NCBI GenBank assembly: GCA_051008895.1
Contig: JBPCXI010000255.1
Span: forward strand, 1-34,626
DNA length: 34,626 nt
Direction of reading: 5' to 3'
From: SMWD01 sp051008895
GTDB taxonomy: Bacteria; Pseudomonadota; Gammaproteobacteria; Steroidobacterales; GCA-2729495
Positions within the stretch are counted from its first letter, which is position 1; each line of letters starts with the position of its first letter. The notes beneath the pieces are model-generated. The model saw nothing but the letters and a program-made list of their open reading frames with translations, searched no databases and was not told the origin of the DNA. The position numbers and the translations under genes were made by a program. Below, in pieces: positions 22,885 through 31,935 of this stretch.

Positions 22885-24465
22885 CTAGCCGACACCTGCC
22901 TGCGAACCCGTCGATACGTCGTGGCCGTCATCGTCGCCGTCGTCCTCGCCGTCGCCCTCGCCGTCGCCCTCGCCCTCGAGCCTCCGGCGCCGCGCCTCGC
23001 GCACCAGCTTGGCCGAATCGGAGCGCGCCGATTCCAATCGTCGCAGGTACTCCGCGGTGACGTCAGGTGTGACGTACTGGCCCGAGAAGCACGACGTGTC
23101 GAATTCGTCGATGTCCGCATTGTCGTAGTGGACGGAACCGATCAGATCGTCCAGATCCTGGTAGATCAGCCAGTCGGCGCCGATCAATTTGCGTACGTCG
23201 TCGTCGGTCCGCTTATTGGCGACGAGTTCGGACGCTGCGGGCATGTCGATTCCGTACACATTCGGATACCGAACCGCCGGCGATGCGGAGGCGAAATACA
23301 CCCGCTTCGCGCCCGCCTCCCGCGCCATCTCGATAATCTGCCGGGACGTCGTGCCGCGCACGATCGAATCATCAACCAACAGCACATTCTTGCCGCGAAA
23401 CTCGAGATCGATCGCGTTAAGCTTCTGCCGCACCGATTTCTTGCGCTCTTCCTGCCCGGGCATGATGAACGTCCGACCGATATAGCGGTTCTTGATGAAC
23501 CCCTCGCGGTATTTAACGCCGAGTCGATGCGCAACCTGCAGCGCGCTCGAGCGGCTGGAATCCGGAATCGGAATCACGACGTCGATATCGTGCTCCGGAC
23601 GCTCGGCCAGTATTTTTTCTGCGAGACTCTCGCCCATTCGCAGCCGCGCCTTGTACACGGATATACGGTCGATGATCGAGTCCGGTCGCGCGAAATAGAC
23701 AAATTCGAAAATGCATGGCGTGTGATCGACTTCGTCACCGAGCCGCCGGCTATGCAAAGCGCCGTCATTACTGATGAATACGGCTTCGCCGGGGGCGATG
23801 TCGCGGTCAAGCTCGAAGCCCAGCGCGTCCATCGCGACGCTTTCCGACGCGACCATCCGCTCGACGCCGTCGGGTGTGTCCCGATGGCCGAGGCAAACGG
23901 GACGAATCCCGTGGGGATCGCGAAACGCTACCAGGCCGTAGCCGAGAATCATCACGACGACCGCGTAGCCGCCGCGGCAGCGCTGATGCACACCTTCGAC
24001 GGCCGCAAAGACGGCCTCCGGCGTCAGCTCGCGGCCGTTCTGTTTCTGCAACTCGTGCGCGAATACGTTGAGCAAGACCTCGGTGTCGGAGCCGGTATTC
24101 AGATGACGGCGATCCTGCCGAATCAGCAGTTCTTTCAGCTCCTCCGCGTTCGTCAGGTTGCCGTTGTGGGCGAGGCAGATGCCGAACGGCGAATTCACGT
24201 AGAACGGCTGCGCCTCGGTAATGCTCGACGAACCGGCCGTCGGGTAGCGCACGTGGCCGATGCCGGTGCGGCCCGTCAGCGACATCATGTGACGCGTATG
24301 AAACACGTCGCGGACGAGACCCTTGGCCTTGCGCGTGCGCAGCGTGCCATTGTCGTCGATCGCGATACCGGCCGCGTCCTGGCCCCGATGCTGCAATACT
24401 GTCAGCGCATCGTAGATGGCCTGATTGACCGCCGAACGACTGACGATGCCTACGATTCCGCACAC
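22885..24465 (-). CDS. purF: amidophosphoribosyltransferase PurF
   Basis: This 526-residue enzyme makes 5-phosphoribosylamine from PRPP and glutamine, the first committed purine step. The start is GTG (24463-24465), fixed by the requirement that the catalytic Cys be residue 2 (CGIVGIV). The glutaminase domain runs to about 230 (GHVRYPTAGSS, HNGNLTN, GSDTEV). The PRPP loop VLLVDDSIVRGTT is at 361-373. The last 35 residues carry an Arg cluster and then a Gly/Asp/Glu repeat tail (497-514) not expected in PurF (about 505 residues in E. coli), encoded by a hexamer-like DNA repeat. cvpA ends 14 bases upstream, the standard cvpA-purF pair. Confidence 0.97.
   Translation of the reverse strand: MCGIVGIVSRSAVNQAIYDALTVLQHRGQDAAGIAIDDNGTLRTRKAKGLVRDVFHTRHMMSLTGRTGIGHVRYPTAGSSSITEAQPFYVNSPFGICLAHNGNLTNAEELKELLIRQDRRHLNTGSDTEVLLNVFAHELQKQNGRELTPEAVFAAVEGVHQRCRGGYAVVVMILGYGLVAFRDPHGIRPVCLGHRDTPDGVERMVASESVAMDALGFELDRDIAPGEAVFISNDGALHSRRLGDEVDHTPCIFEFVYFARPDSIIDRISVYKARLRMGESLAEKILAERPEHDIDVVIPIPDSSRSSALQVAHRLGVKYREGFIKNRYIGRTFIMPGQEERKKSVRQKLNAIDLEFRGKNVLLVDDSIVRGTTSRQIIEMAREAGAKRVYFASASPAVRYPNVYGIDMPAASELVANKRTDDDVRKLIGADWLIYQDLDDLIGSVHYDNADIDEFDTSCFSGQYVTPDVTAEYLRRLESARSDSAKLVREARRRRLEGEGDGEGDGEDDGDDDGHDVSTGSQAGVG
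22924..22977. repeat. short-period repeat encoding the acidic PurF tail
   Basis: On the plus strand GTCGCC/CTCGCC units alternate in a 3- and 6-base periodic tract. They encode a Gly/Asp/Glu run (residues 497-514) at the PurF C-terminus. The period is a multiple of three, so gain or loss of units would keep the frame. Confidence 0.75.
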
Positions 24466-24479
24466 GATGATCTATCCCG

Positions 24480-24998
24480 CTAAAGGTCCGGATTCAGATC
24501 CGGGAAATTGGTTGGCGACTGCAACATATCGATCCCGCGATTCGCGTACTCCGAGAGCCGATCGGATATCGGGGCGGCATACGGTATCAGCTTCGACTCG
24601 TTCCACCAAGGATCCTGATCAAATCCTGCGGTCTGCAATAACGACACGACGACCGCCGCAACGATTCCACCGCGAGCGACGCCGAATATGCCACCGAGCA
24701 GCCGGTTCGTGCCGCTCAGGCCGGTCTGCTCAACCAGGATCGACATCAGCTTGTTGATCACACCGACAACGAACAGGCACAGGATCAGCATCAGCAACCG
24801 CGCGGCCCATAACATCAGCACCGGATCGTCCACGAACGCCGGCAGCCTCGCTGCCATCTCATCGCCGAACTGCCACGCACCCCAGACTGCAATAACCCAG
24901 CCGGCAAGCGCCAGTGCCTCCTTCACGAAACCGCGATATATCCCCATGATCGCTGACAGGCCAACCAGGCCGAGCAGCAAATAGTCGAAGCCCACCAA
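24480..24998 (-). CDS. cvpA: CvpA family inner-membrane protein
   Basis: This 172-residue protein has about four transmembrane helices (roughly 5-22, 28-45, 62-85 and 100-122). The CvpA motifs DYLLLGLVGLSAIMGIYRGFVKEAL and GLSGTNRLLGGIFGVARG are present. It is needed for colicin V production in E. coli and linked to envelope stress in others; its biochemical role is unsettled. The TTG at 24996-24998 gives MVGFDY, which aligns with the E. coli start MVWIDY; a GTG one codon later is the alternative. The stop of the SPOR gene is 1 base upstream and purF follows after 14 bases, so all three are cotranscribed. Confidence 0.93.
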   Translation of the reverse strand: MVGFDYLLLGLVGLSAIMGIYRGFVKEALALAGWVIAVWGAWQFGDEMAARLPAFVDDPVLMLWAARLLMLILCLFVVGVINKLMSILVEQTGLSGTNRLLGGIFGVARGGIVAAVVVSLLQTAGFDQDPWWNESKLIPYAAPISDRLSEYANRGIDMLQSPTNFPDLNPDL

Positions 24999-24999
24999 G

Positions 25000-25698
25000 C
25001 TAGCTATCCGCCTTCTGTTCGGCGACCTGTCCCTTGAAGCCGGCCGCGGCCAACCGCTCGGCCAGCTTGCTCGCCTCGCCGCGCGTCTTGGCCGGCGGAC
25101 CGACGCGCACGCGGTACAGCGTCTTGCCGGAGCGCTCGACCGGCATCAGGTAAGCCTGAAATCCCCTTGCGCTGGTCTTGTTAGCCAGGCCCTGCGCATT
25201 CTGCCGGCTGGAAAAACTGCCGAGTTGAACCACCCATCCAGCCTGAAAAGACGCGGGGCGCGGCGTCGGGGCAGGCGCCACCGGCTTGGGTTCTGGCTCT
25301 GGTTCCGGCGCCGCGGCAGCAACGCGCGCCGGTTCGGGCTCCGGCTTGGGCTTGAGATTGGGTTTGGGCTTGGGTTTGGGCTTCGACGCGGCTGCCGACC
25401 TGGTGTCAGCGGGCGGCGTGTCGACGCCCTCATCCGCGTCGACGGCTTCCTGCTGCGGGGGTGCTGACGACGAAAAAGGCGCCTGCCGCGCGACCGGCGG
25501 CGTATCGGGCCGCTGGTCGAGGCGAATCGTGTGCTGGCGCAACGGCGCCTCCGGCTCTGCGGTTGCCGGCTCCGACTCGCGGGTCTGCGTCTGTTGATCG
25601 GCGTCGGGACGCCCGTCGAGAATGGCCGGCACGATCACCACCAGTGCGACGAGCAACACACCGGCGCCGATCATGCGCTCCAGTAGCTGGCGCTCCAT
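25000..25698 (-). CDS. SPOR domain protein (DedD-like)
   Basis: This 232-residue bitopic inner-membrane protein has a short cytoplasmic N-terminus, one helix (10-28) and a long Pro/Lys/Glu linker (about 40-150). Its C-terminal SPOR domain (about 152-226, GWVVQLGSFSSRQNAQGLANK...YRVRVGP) binds denuded septal peptidoglycan. The position between folC and cvpA is that of dedD, a division protein. The linker includes KP and EP dipeptide repeats (106-123, 131-139) encoded by a TTGGGC/TTGGGT hexamer tract. The ATG at 25696-25698 with GGGG upstream is preferred over an earlier start inside folC. Confidence 0.93.
   Translation of the reverse strand: MERQLLERMIGAGVLLVALVVIVPAILDGRPDADQQTQTRESEPATAEPEAPLRQHTIRLDQRPDTPPVARQAPFSSSAPPQQEAVDADEGVDTPPADTRSAAASKPKPKPKPNLKPKPEPEPARVAAAAPEPEPEPKPVAPAPTPRPASFQAGWVVQLGSFSSRQNAQGLANKTSARGFQAYLMPVERSGKTLYRVRVGPPAKTRGEASKLAERLAAAGFKGQVAEQKADS
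25344..25386. repeat. TTGGGY hexanucleotide repeat tract
   Basis: On the plus strand TTGGGC and TTGGGT units recur about seven times, with one interrupted unit (TTGAGA). They encode the Lys-Pro repeat of the SPOR protein linker. The unit length is a multiple of three, so changes would alter linker length without a frameshift. Confidence 0.85.
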
Positions 25699-25718
25699 AA
25701 ATCCCCAGTTCTCCTGCG

Positions 25719-26981
25719 CTAGGAGTATAGACCAAGCCATTCGATCGCGGGACCGACGATGCGAAAAGAACCGCAGCAGAGCACGCGGCCGTGCGACGGC
25801 GTCAATGCTTCAGCGCGACCAAATGCCGCATTCGTCGCATTCGCGCACTCGACGGGCGCATCGACACGCGCGCGTATGCGCTCGCACATGTCGGCGGGGT
25901 CCGCCGCGCGCGGATCATCGACCGGTGCCACGATCCAGCGGTCGATCTGCGCCGCCAGCGCGTCGACGAATTCGTCTAACGGCTTGTCCGCGAGCATGCC
26001 GACCACCGCGGTCGTGTCCCTGCGCGCCCCGACAGCGCGCAGCCGGTCCGCCAGCACGCCCGCGGCCTGCGGATTGTGCGCGACGTCCAGGATCCATTGC
26101 GGTTCGCGGTCCACCAGCTGAAATCTGCCCGCCGGCCTGCCGCCGGCGACGACCGCGTCGACAGCCGACGTCGTTAACAGTGCCGGATCAAACTGCTCGA
26201 GCGCAGCCAGGGCGATGCCGAGATTGCGCAACCCGGCATCGTCGCGCGGCTCCGGCGCCGCGAGCCCATGCAAACGACAGGTCTCGCCACGCCAGGCCCA
26301 CGAGTCACCGACCGCGTCGGCGGCGAAATCTTGGCCGTAACGATAGAGTCGCGCGCCGAGTTGCGCGGCGCGAGCGCCGATCGCATCCGGCACCGGCGAA
26401 TCGCCGTAAAACGCCGGGGCATCGGCACGCATGATGCCGGCTTTCTCGGCGGCGATATCCTCGATCGTGTCGCCGAGCCAGTCCTGATGATCGAGGGCAA
26501 TCGACGTGATCAGGCTGAAGTCCGGATCGATCACGTTGACCGCGTCGAGTCGCCCACCCAACCCGATTTCCAGCACCCAGGCGTCGCAGCGCCGCGCCGA
26601 GAACAACAGCAGCGCGGCCAACGTACCAAACTCGAAAAACGTCAGCGGCACGCGCCCGCGCACCGCTTCGATCGCAGTGAACGCGTCGGTGAGTTCGTCG
26701 TCTGCGGCGGCGACGCCGTCGACAACGACCCGCTCGTTGTAGCGGACGAGGTGCGGCGACGTATAGACACCGGTGCGGTAGCCACCTGCCGCGAGCAACC
26801 CCTCGATGTACGCGACGGTCGAGCCTTTGCCGTTGGTCCCGGCGACGGTGAAGACCGCACCCGCCGGCGGCGCAATCGGCAAGTCGGCCGCAATGTCGCG
26901 GACGCGGTCGAGTCCGAGGTCGATCTCGCGCGGGTTCAGGGCTTCCTGCCAGCGCAGCCATTCAGCCAGCGATCTGGGCAT
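25719..26981 (-). CDS. folC: bifunctional dihydrofolate synthase/folylpolyglutamate synthase
   Basis: This 420-residue cytoplasmic ligase adds glutamate to dihydropteroate and to folates. The ATP-binding P-loop FTVAGTNGKGST (44-55), the FolC signature motifs SPHL..YNERV (about 74-86), FEFGTLAALLLF and EIGLGGRLDAVNV, then LDHQDWLGDT, EKAGI and the C-terminal LDVAHNPQA are all present. The length equals E. coli FolC (422). The ATG at 26979-26981 lies 13 bases after the accD stop, and the SPOR gene starts 20 bases after folC ends. This is the usual accD-folC-dedD-cvpA-purF order. Confidence 0.97.
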   Translation of the reverse strand: MPRSLAEWLRWQEALNPREIDLGLDRVRDIAADLPIAPPAGAVFTVAGTNGKGSTVAYIEGLLAAGGYRTGVYTSPHLVRYNERVVVDGVAAADDELTDAFTAIEAVRGRVPLTFFEFGTLAALLLFSARRCDAWVLEIGLGGRLDAVNVIDPDFSLITSIALDHQDWLGDTIEDIAAEKAGIMRADAPAFYGDSPVPDAIGARAAQLGARLYRYGQDFAADAVGDSWAWRGETCRLHGLAAPEPRDDAGLRNLGIALAALEQFDPALLTTSAVDAVVAGGRPAGRFQLVDREPQWILDVAHNPQAAGVLADRLRAVGARRDTTAVVGMLADKPLDEFVDALAAQIDRWIVAPVDDPRAADPADMCERIRARVDAPVECANATNAAFGRAEALTPSHGRVLCCGSFRIVGPAIEWLGLYS

Positions 26982-26994
26982 CGCGCGTGCCAGG

Positions 26995-27858
26995 CTATTC
27001 CTTGGGAAGGGGCTGCTTCATCAGTTTCGCGAGCAAACGCGCGACTTCGTCACGCATCTCGCGCCGGTCCACGATCATGTCCAGCGCCCCGTGCTCGAGC
27101 AGGAATTCGCTGCGCTGGAAGCCTTCGGGCAGCGTCTCGCCGACGGTCTGCTCAATCACGCGCGGGCCGGCAAATCCGATCAGCGCGTTCGGCTCGCCGA
27201 TATTAATGTCGCCGAGCATCGCCAGGCTCGCCGACACGCCGCCCGTCGTCGGATCCGTCAATACTGAGATGAATGGAATTCGCGCTTCCGCCAGCTCCGC
27301 GAGCGCGACGCTCGTCTTGGCCATCTGCATCAGCGAAAACAACGCCTCCTGCATGCGCGCACCGCCGCTCGCGGAAAAACAGATCAGCGGCATGCGATTG
27401 CTGCGGCTATAGCCGGCGGCCCTGAAGAATTTCTCGCCGACGACCGACCCCATCGACCCGCCCATGAATCCGAACTCGAATGCGCAAGCGACCACCGGCT
27501 GATCCTTCAACAGCCCGGTCATTGCGAGCAAAGCATCGCGCTCGCCCGTCGCTTTCTGCATCTGCTGCACGCGGTCTCGATAGCGTTTGCTGTCCTTGAA
27601 CTTCAGCGGATCGAGCGGCGACAGGTTCTCGCTGATTTCCCGTCCGCTGCCCGGATCGAGAAACAGTTGCAGGCGTTCGCGCGCCGAAACCCGCATGTGG
27701 TAATTGCACTTCGGACACACAAACAGGTTGCGCTCGAGTTCGGCCCGGTACAGTTGCGCGCCGCACTGCTGGCATTTCATCCAGATGCCTTCCGGGACCG
27801 ATCGCGCACGGCGTTCGGTCTTGATGCGCGATGGCACGAGTTTTTCGAACCAGGTCAT
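26995..27858 (-). CDS. accD: acetyl-CoA carboxylase carboxyltransferase subunit beta
   Basis: This 287-residue subunit, with AccA, transfers CO2 from carboxybiotin to acetyl-CoA to make malonyl-CoA. The N-terminal zinc ribbon uses C29, C32, C48 and C51. The crotonase-like core contains FGFMGGSMGSVVGEK, SASGGARMQE and DPTTGGVSAS. MTWFEKLVPSRI is the standard start. trpF, which sits between truA and accD in some gammaproteobacteria, is absent: only about 30 bases separate the two genes here. Confidence 0.97.
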   Translation of the reverse strand: MTWFEKLVPSRIKTERRARSVPEGIWMKCQQCGAQLYRAELERNLFVCPKCNYHMRVSARERLQLFLDPGSGREISENLSPLDPLKFKDSKRYRDRVQQMQKATGERDALLAMTGLLKDQPVVACAFEFGFMGGSMGSVVGEKFFRAAGYSRSNRMPLICFSASGGARMQEALFSLMQMAKTSVALAELAEARIPFISVLTDPTTGGVSASLAMLGDINIGEPNALIGFAGPRVIEQTVGETLPEGFQRSEFLLEHGALDMIVDRREMRDEVARLLAKLMKQPLPKE

Positions 27859-27888
27859 TGCGCCTGCATGATAAACAAGACCCGCGGA

Positions 27889-28671
27889 CTAATCATCACG
27901 TTTCGGCTCTGTGCGCCCGACGCGCTCGAACGGTTCCGGATAGTCGACTCGGGTCAGCGTCAGGCCGTGAGCGGGTGCGGTGATGCCGGCCAGCCGACGA
28001 TCACGCCGGTCGACCAGGCCGGCGACCCAGTCGGCGTCTGCCTCACCCCGGGCGACGCGCACGAGCGTGCCGACAATATTGCGCACCATGTGATGCAAGA
28101 ATGCGTTGGCGTGACAATCGACGATGATTCGATCCGCCTCGCGGCGCACGTCCAACCGGCGCAGCTCGCGCACCGGACTGTGCGCCTGGCAACCCGAGGC
28201 ACGGAACGAAGAGAAGTCATGCTTGCCCAGCAGGCGCGACGCGGCGAGCGCCATCGCATCGTGGTCGAGATCGCCGCGGAGCCACCAGGCGCGATCGCGT
28301 TCCAATGGCGAGCGCGTCGGTCGATTCAAAATCACGTAGCGGTAAGAACGGCCGATGGCCGAATAGCGCGCGCTAAATGCCTCATCGACCGGCCACACGC
28401 CGAAAACCGCCACGTCATCCGGCAGGTTCGAATTGATGCCGAGCAGCCAGGATCGCGGATCCCGTTCGACGCCGGCGTCGAAGTGGACGACCTGACAGGT
28501 TGCGTGCACGCCGGTGTCCGTGCGGCCGGCGGCGACGCAGGTCGTTGGCTGGTTCGCGACGACGGAGATCGCCGCGTTCAGCGTTGCCTGCACGCTCGGT
28601 GCGTGCGGCTGAATCTGCCAGCCGCAGTAGGCGGTGCCGTCGTACTCGACCCCGAGTGCAACCCGGCTCAT
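27889..28671 (-). CDS. truA: tRNA pseudouridine(38-40) synthase TruA
   Basis: This 260-residue enzyme converts uridines 38-40 of the tRNA anticodon stem to pseudouridine. The catalytic aspartate is D52 (AAGRTDTGVHA). GVEYDGTAYCGWQ, INSNLPDDVAV and the FLHHMVRNIVGTLV segment complete the family pattern. The ATG at 28669-28671 is chosen because MSRVALGVEYDG fits the family. In-frame GTG (28674) and TTG (28698) codons upstream are possible, and the Shine-Dalgarno signal is weak for all. It follows fimV closely (37 bases), as is standard. Confidence 0.95.
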   Translation of the reverse strand: MSRVALGVEYDGTAYCGWQIQPHAPSVQATLNAAISVVANQPTTCVAAGRTDTGVHATCQVVHFDAGVERDPRSWLLGINSNLPDDVAVFGVWPVDEAFSARYSAIGRSYRYVILNRPTRSPLERDRAWWLRGDLDHDAMALAASRLLGKHDFSSFRASGCQAHSPVRELRRLDVRREADRIIVDCHANAFLHHMVRNIVGTLVRVARGEADADWVAGLVDRRDRRLAGITAPAHGLTLTRVDYPEPFERVGRTEPKRDD

Positions 28672-28707
28672 GCGCACAGGCGGCCGTGGCCGATACAACC
28701 GCGGCTT

Positions 28708-31700
28708 CTAGTCCGCGAGGTCGTCGAGCAGTTTCTGAGCCTCCTGACGCTGATCGTCAGAAGCCTCTTCGAGCACTTCGTTCAGGATGCTGCGCGCACC
28801 GTCAGGATCACCCATGTCGATATACGCGCGCGCGAGGTCGAGCTTGGTGCCGACTTCGGTCATCGTGGCACCGTTGCCGACGGTGGCCGGCGCAGATACG
28901 ACGCTGGTCGTGCTGTCGCTGTCGGCGAATTCCTCGCCGACGTCAAAGTCGACGTCTGCCGCAGCATCGAGGATGGCCGGCTGCTCGGCGGTATCACTGG
29001 CCCCACCCAGTCCCGGTTGTTCCATTGTGTCGGCGCCGACCGGTACTTCTGGTTGCTCCAGCGTATCGCCGATTGCCGGCTGCTCAGCGGTGTCGCTGAG
29101 GCCCAGCATCTCGCCGGTTGCCTCGGCGTCAACGAGACCACCGAGGTCGTCCTCGTCCATGTCTTCTATCGGCGGCAGCTTGCGCTGCTGGGTATCGTCG
29201 AGGCTTTCGAGGCCGTCGCCGTCCACCTGCAAGTTTTCGGCGGCGATACCCGCATCCGCAGATTCGATGTCCGCGGCCCCCGCTGCGACCTCATCCTCGA
29301 GATCCGAAAGATCGAGACCGAGATCATCAAGCTCGATTTCCGCAGTCTGATCGCTGCGCGTCGACCCGTCTTCGAATTCGCCGATCGGCGACTCGACCGT
29401 CGGCGTCTCCATGGTCGTTTCGAGCGCCTCCGACTCGATCGTCGGCGTCTCCATCGTCGTCTCCGACGGCGGCGAGATCGGCGACTCCATTGTCGGATCC
29501 AGCATGTCGTCCGACGGCGGTGAAATCGGCGATTCCATCGTCGGATCGAGTGCCGACGAATCCAGGGCCTCCGACTCGATCGTCGGCGTCTCCATCGTCG
29601 TCTCCGACGGCGGTGAAATCGGCGATTCCATCGTGGCGTCGCCGAGATCGACATCGTCGGACATCAGCGTCGCTTCCTCGGCTTCGCTGATATCGAAATC
29701 CAGCGACTCCTCGGCGTCGTCGCCCGCGCCGGCCAGGTCGTCACCGCTCAGGTCGAAGTCCAGCCCCCCGGCGTCTTCGTCAAACGCCGCATCGACGTCG
29801 GATCCGGTGGCGGAAAAATCGAAGTCGATGTTGTCGTCACCGTCGCCGCCGGCATCTTCACCGAGCGAGAAGTCCATGTCGCTGGCCGCCCCGGGCGCCG
29901 ATGGGGAGGCGGAGAACAGGTCCTCGTCCGGACAAATCTGCTTGCCCATGATCAGGACTTTGTTCCAGTCCGCGTCTGCCGGGTCGTCGACCTGCTGCTG
30001 CAACTCCTGCGCCTCTCTCAAGAACCCGCCCTGGTTCTCCCAGATAAAGTAGACCTCGAGCAACTTCATGCGCAGATCTTTGCGCTCGGGTTCGGCACTC
30101 AACGAGTTCGTCAGCAGATCGGCCGCCTGGTCGTACAACCCGTAGGCCATATGGAAATCGGCCTCAGCGATCGGATCGGCTTCGTCCAGATTGACCGGCG
30201 ATTCCGCACTGATCGTGCGTTCGAGCGGCGTTTCCGGAACATCCTGATCCGTGGAGAATGCGGCCTCGGCCACACCGGTATCGAACGGCGCCTGGTCCTG
30301 GTCTGTGCGCTCAGCCGGCGCGCTTTCCTCGACGACGAAGGACGCGTCTTCGGCCGGCGCAGCGGCGAGCTGCTGTGTCGTCTCGCCGGCTTCCTCGCCC
30401 GCGGTCGGCTCGACGTCGTCGAGCCTGCTCCACGGCGGCGTGTCGTCTTCGGCTGAACGCCGCTTGACGATGAACAAGGCCAACAGCAGCACGCCACCAA
30501 GCGCGACGTACAGCCATATGTTGGAAAACAAGCCACCGAGCAGCGACTTTTCTTCGGCCGGAGTCGTCGTCACTACCGCGGTCGGCGGCGGCGCAACGTC
30601 TGCGGGCTCGTCGACCGCCGGTGCTGGCTCGTCGATCGGCTCGCCAACCATCGCCTCATCACCCGCCATGGTTTCATCACCCATGGTGTCATCACCGAGG
30701 GCCGCGGCGGGCTCGTCTATCGGCACTTCCAGCGGCTCGTCGACGACAGGCTCTTCACCGATCCCCGGCATTACCGGCTGATCAGCCTCGCTGAGCTGTC
30801 CCTGCAGCGCGCTCAATTCTTCGTCCCTGATTTGCAGCAGGCGGCGATTCTCCGCCAGCTCGGCCTCCAGTTCTTCGACACGACTTTGCAGCGCGCTCGA
30901 GTCACCGCTGCCGGCGCCGGTCGCGGTGCCGGCCCGGTCGCCGGTGTCTGCAACCCTGGCGTCATCAGCGGCATCCGGCGGCGGGACCAAACGGAGCGTG
31001 CCCGCATCGTCGGCCGCACCGCTCCAAGCCTTGTTCTGACGCATAACCTCGACCATCGCTTCGCGATTGTTAAGGCGTCCGATTTCGGCCTGATCCGGCA
31101 CGCGCAGGATCATGCCGGCCTTGAGTCGATTGATATTGCCGACGAACGCATCGGGATTCGCGCGGTAAATCGCCAGCATCATCTGGTTGCGATCGACACC
31201 GGCTGAGTCGGCATAACGGCCGGCAATTGCCCACAGCGTGTCATTGCGCTGTACGGGTCCGTATGAATTCCCAGCCGGCATCGGCGCGCGGGGCGCCGGC
31301 GCTGCGGACGTCTGCGGGGCTGGTCGCGCGGAGGGTTGTGCGGGCGCCGGTGCCGCGGCTCGCGGCGCAGGCTGCGCACTAACAGGCGCCGGTCCGGCGG
31401 TCGGTGACGCCACCGTCGGCGCAACCGTCTCGCTCGCGAACACGGGCGGATCGAGCAGCACCGTGTACTCACGCAAAAGTCGGCCCTGCGGCCAGCTGAT
31501 TTCGAGTAACAGCGTGACGAACGGCTCGACGACCGGATTACGAGACGTAATGCGAACGACGCCGTTGGCACCGGTGGCGATAATTTCGAAGTCGAAATCG
31601 CTGAGGAATCCGGCGCGGTCGAGCCCGTACTGAGAGAACGTCGCAGATGATGCAACGCCGACGCGCAGCGCGGCGATATCGCCGGCGGAGTCGGTCGTCA

Positions 31701-31830
31701 CCGGAATTTCCGCAACGAATGGTTGATTCAGACCCGACTTCAGGTCAATGTCACCGAGGCTTAGCGCCAATGCCGAACCGGACATCCAGCCGGCAACGAA
31801 CAGGACAATTAAAGCCAGAAAACGCGGCAT
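28708..31830 (-). CDS. fimV: FimV-family polar hub / pilus assembly protein
   Basis: This 1040-residue protein has a signal peptide (1-22) and the FimV N-domain (LSLGDIDLKSGLNQPFVAEIP). A Pro/Ala-rich linker, a LysM peptidoglycan-binding domain (about 189-245), a coiled coil (about 313-348) and a single membrane helix (about 437-456) follow. The large acidic cytoplasmic part has TPR-like segments (MAYGLYDQAADLLTNSLSAEPERKDLRMKLLEVYF) and the conserved C-terminal motif LARAYIDMGDPDGARSILNEVLEE. In Pseudomonas, FimV organises the cell pole, type IV pili and cAMP signalling. Residues about 730-820 carry near-identical TMESPISPPS and TMETPTIES repeats. The ATG at 31828-31830 has a G-rich Shine-Dalgarno. 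It lies about 105 bases after asd, a gap with no clear promoter. Confidence 0.93.
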   Translation of the reverse strand: MPRFLALIVLFVAGWMSGSALALSLGDIDLKSGLNQPFVAEIPVTTDSAGDIAALRVGVASSATFSQYGLDRAGFLSDFDFEIIATGANGVVRITSRNPVVEPFVTLLLEISWPQGRLLREYTVLLDPPVFASETVAPTVASPTAGPAPVSAQPAPRAAAPAPAQPSARPAPQTSAAPAPRAPMPAGNSYGPVQRNDTLWAIAGRYADSAGVDRNQMMLAIYRANPDAFVGNINRLKAGMILRVPDQAEIGRLNNREAMVEVMRQNKAWSGAADDAGTLRLVPPPDAADDARVADTGDRAGTATGAGSGDSSALQSRVEELEAELAENRRLLQIRDEELSALQGQLSEADQPVMPGIGEEPVVDEPLEVPIDEPAAALGDDTMGDETMAGDEAMVGEPIDEPAPAVDEPADVAPPPTAVVTTTPAEEKSLLGGLFSNIWLYVALGGVLLLALFIVKRRSAEDDTPPWSRLDDVEPTAGEEAGETTQQLAAAPAEDASFVVEESAPAERTDQDQAPFDTGVAEAAFSTDQDVPETPLERTISAESPVNLDEADPIAEADFHMAYGLYDQAADLLTNSLSAEPERKDLRMKLLEVYFIWENQGGFLREAQELQQQVDDPADADWNKVLIMGKQICPDEDLFSASPSAPGAASDMDFSLGEDAGGDGDDNIDFDFSATGSDVDAAFDEDAGGLDFDLSGDDLAGAGDDAEESLDFDISEAEEATLMSDDVDLGDATMESPISPPSETTMETPTIESEALDSSALDPTMESPISPPSDDMLDPTMESPISPPSETTMETPTIESEALETTMETPTVESPIGEFEDGSTRSDQTAEIELDDLGLDLSDLEDEVAAGAADIESADAGIAAENLQVDGDGLESLDDTQQRKLPPIEDMDEDDLGGLVDAEATGEMLGLSDTAEQPAIGDTLEQPEVPVGADTMEQPGLGGASDTAEQPAILDAAADVDFDVGEEFADSDSTTSVVSAPATVGNGATMTEVGTKLDLARAYIDMGDPDGARSILNEVLEEASDDQRQEAQKLLDDLAD
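29376..29640. repeat. interspersed direct repeats inside fimV
   Basis: Near-identical DNA blocks encode three copies of TMESPISPPS and three of TMETPT[IV]ES in residues about 730-820. Copies differ by only a few, mostly synonymous, bases, which suggests recent duplication or gene conversion. Confidence 0.85.
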
Positions 31831-31935
31831 TCCAACCCCCCGGTCATTCGCTTACCAAACTCTTCGCGGCTGCAATGAAATCCGTCGCATACAAGATAGT
31901 TGCAAACCACTTCGAAAGAACGTCGCAACTATATC

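Noticed and set aside
22921..24483. Plus-strand open frame of 520 codons opposite purF.
   Set aside because: It is antisense to a complete PurF with all motifs, and its composition is typical of the complementary frame of a GC-rich gene.
27667..29523. Long plus-strand open frame (618 codons) across accD, truA and fimV.
   Set aside because: It is antisense to three recognisable genes, crosses their boundaries, and its Arg/His-rich translation has no domain pattern. It is a high-GC shadow frame.
29376..29640. CRISPR-like regular repeats.
   Set aside because: The repeats are in frame within fimV, irregularly spaced, and encode repeated peptides. No cas genes are present.
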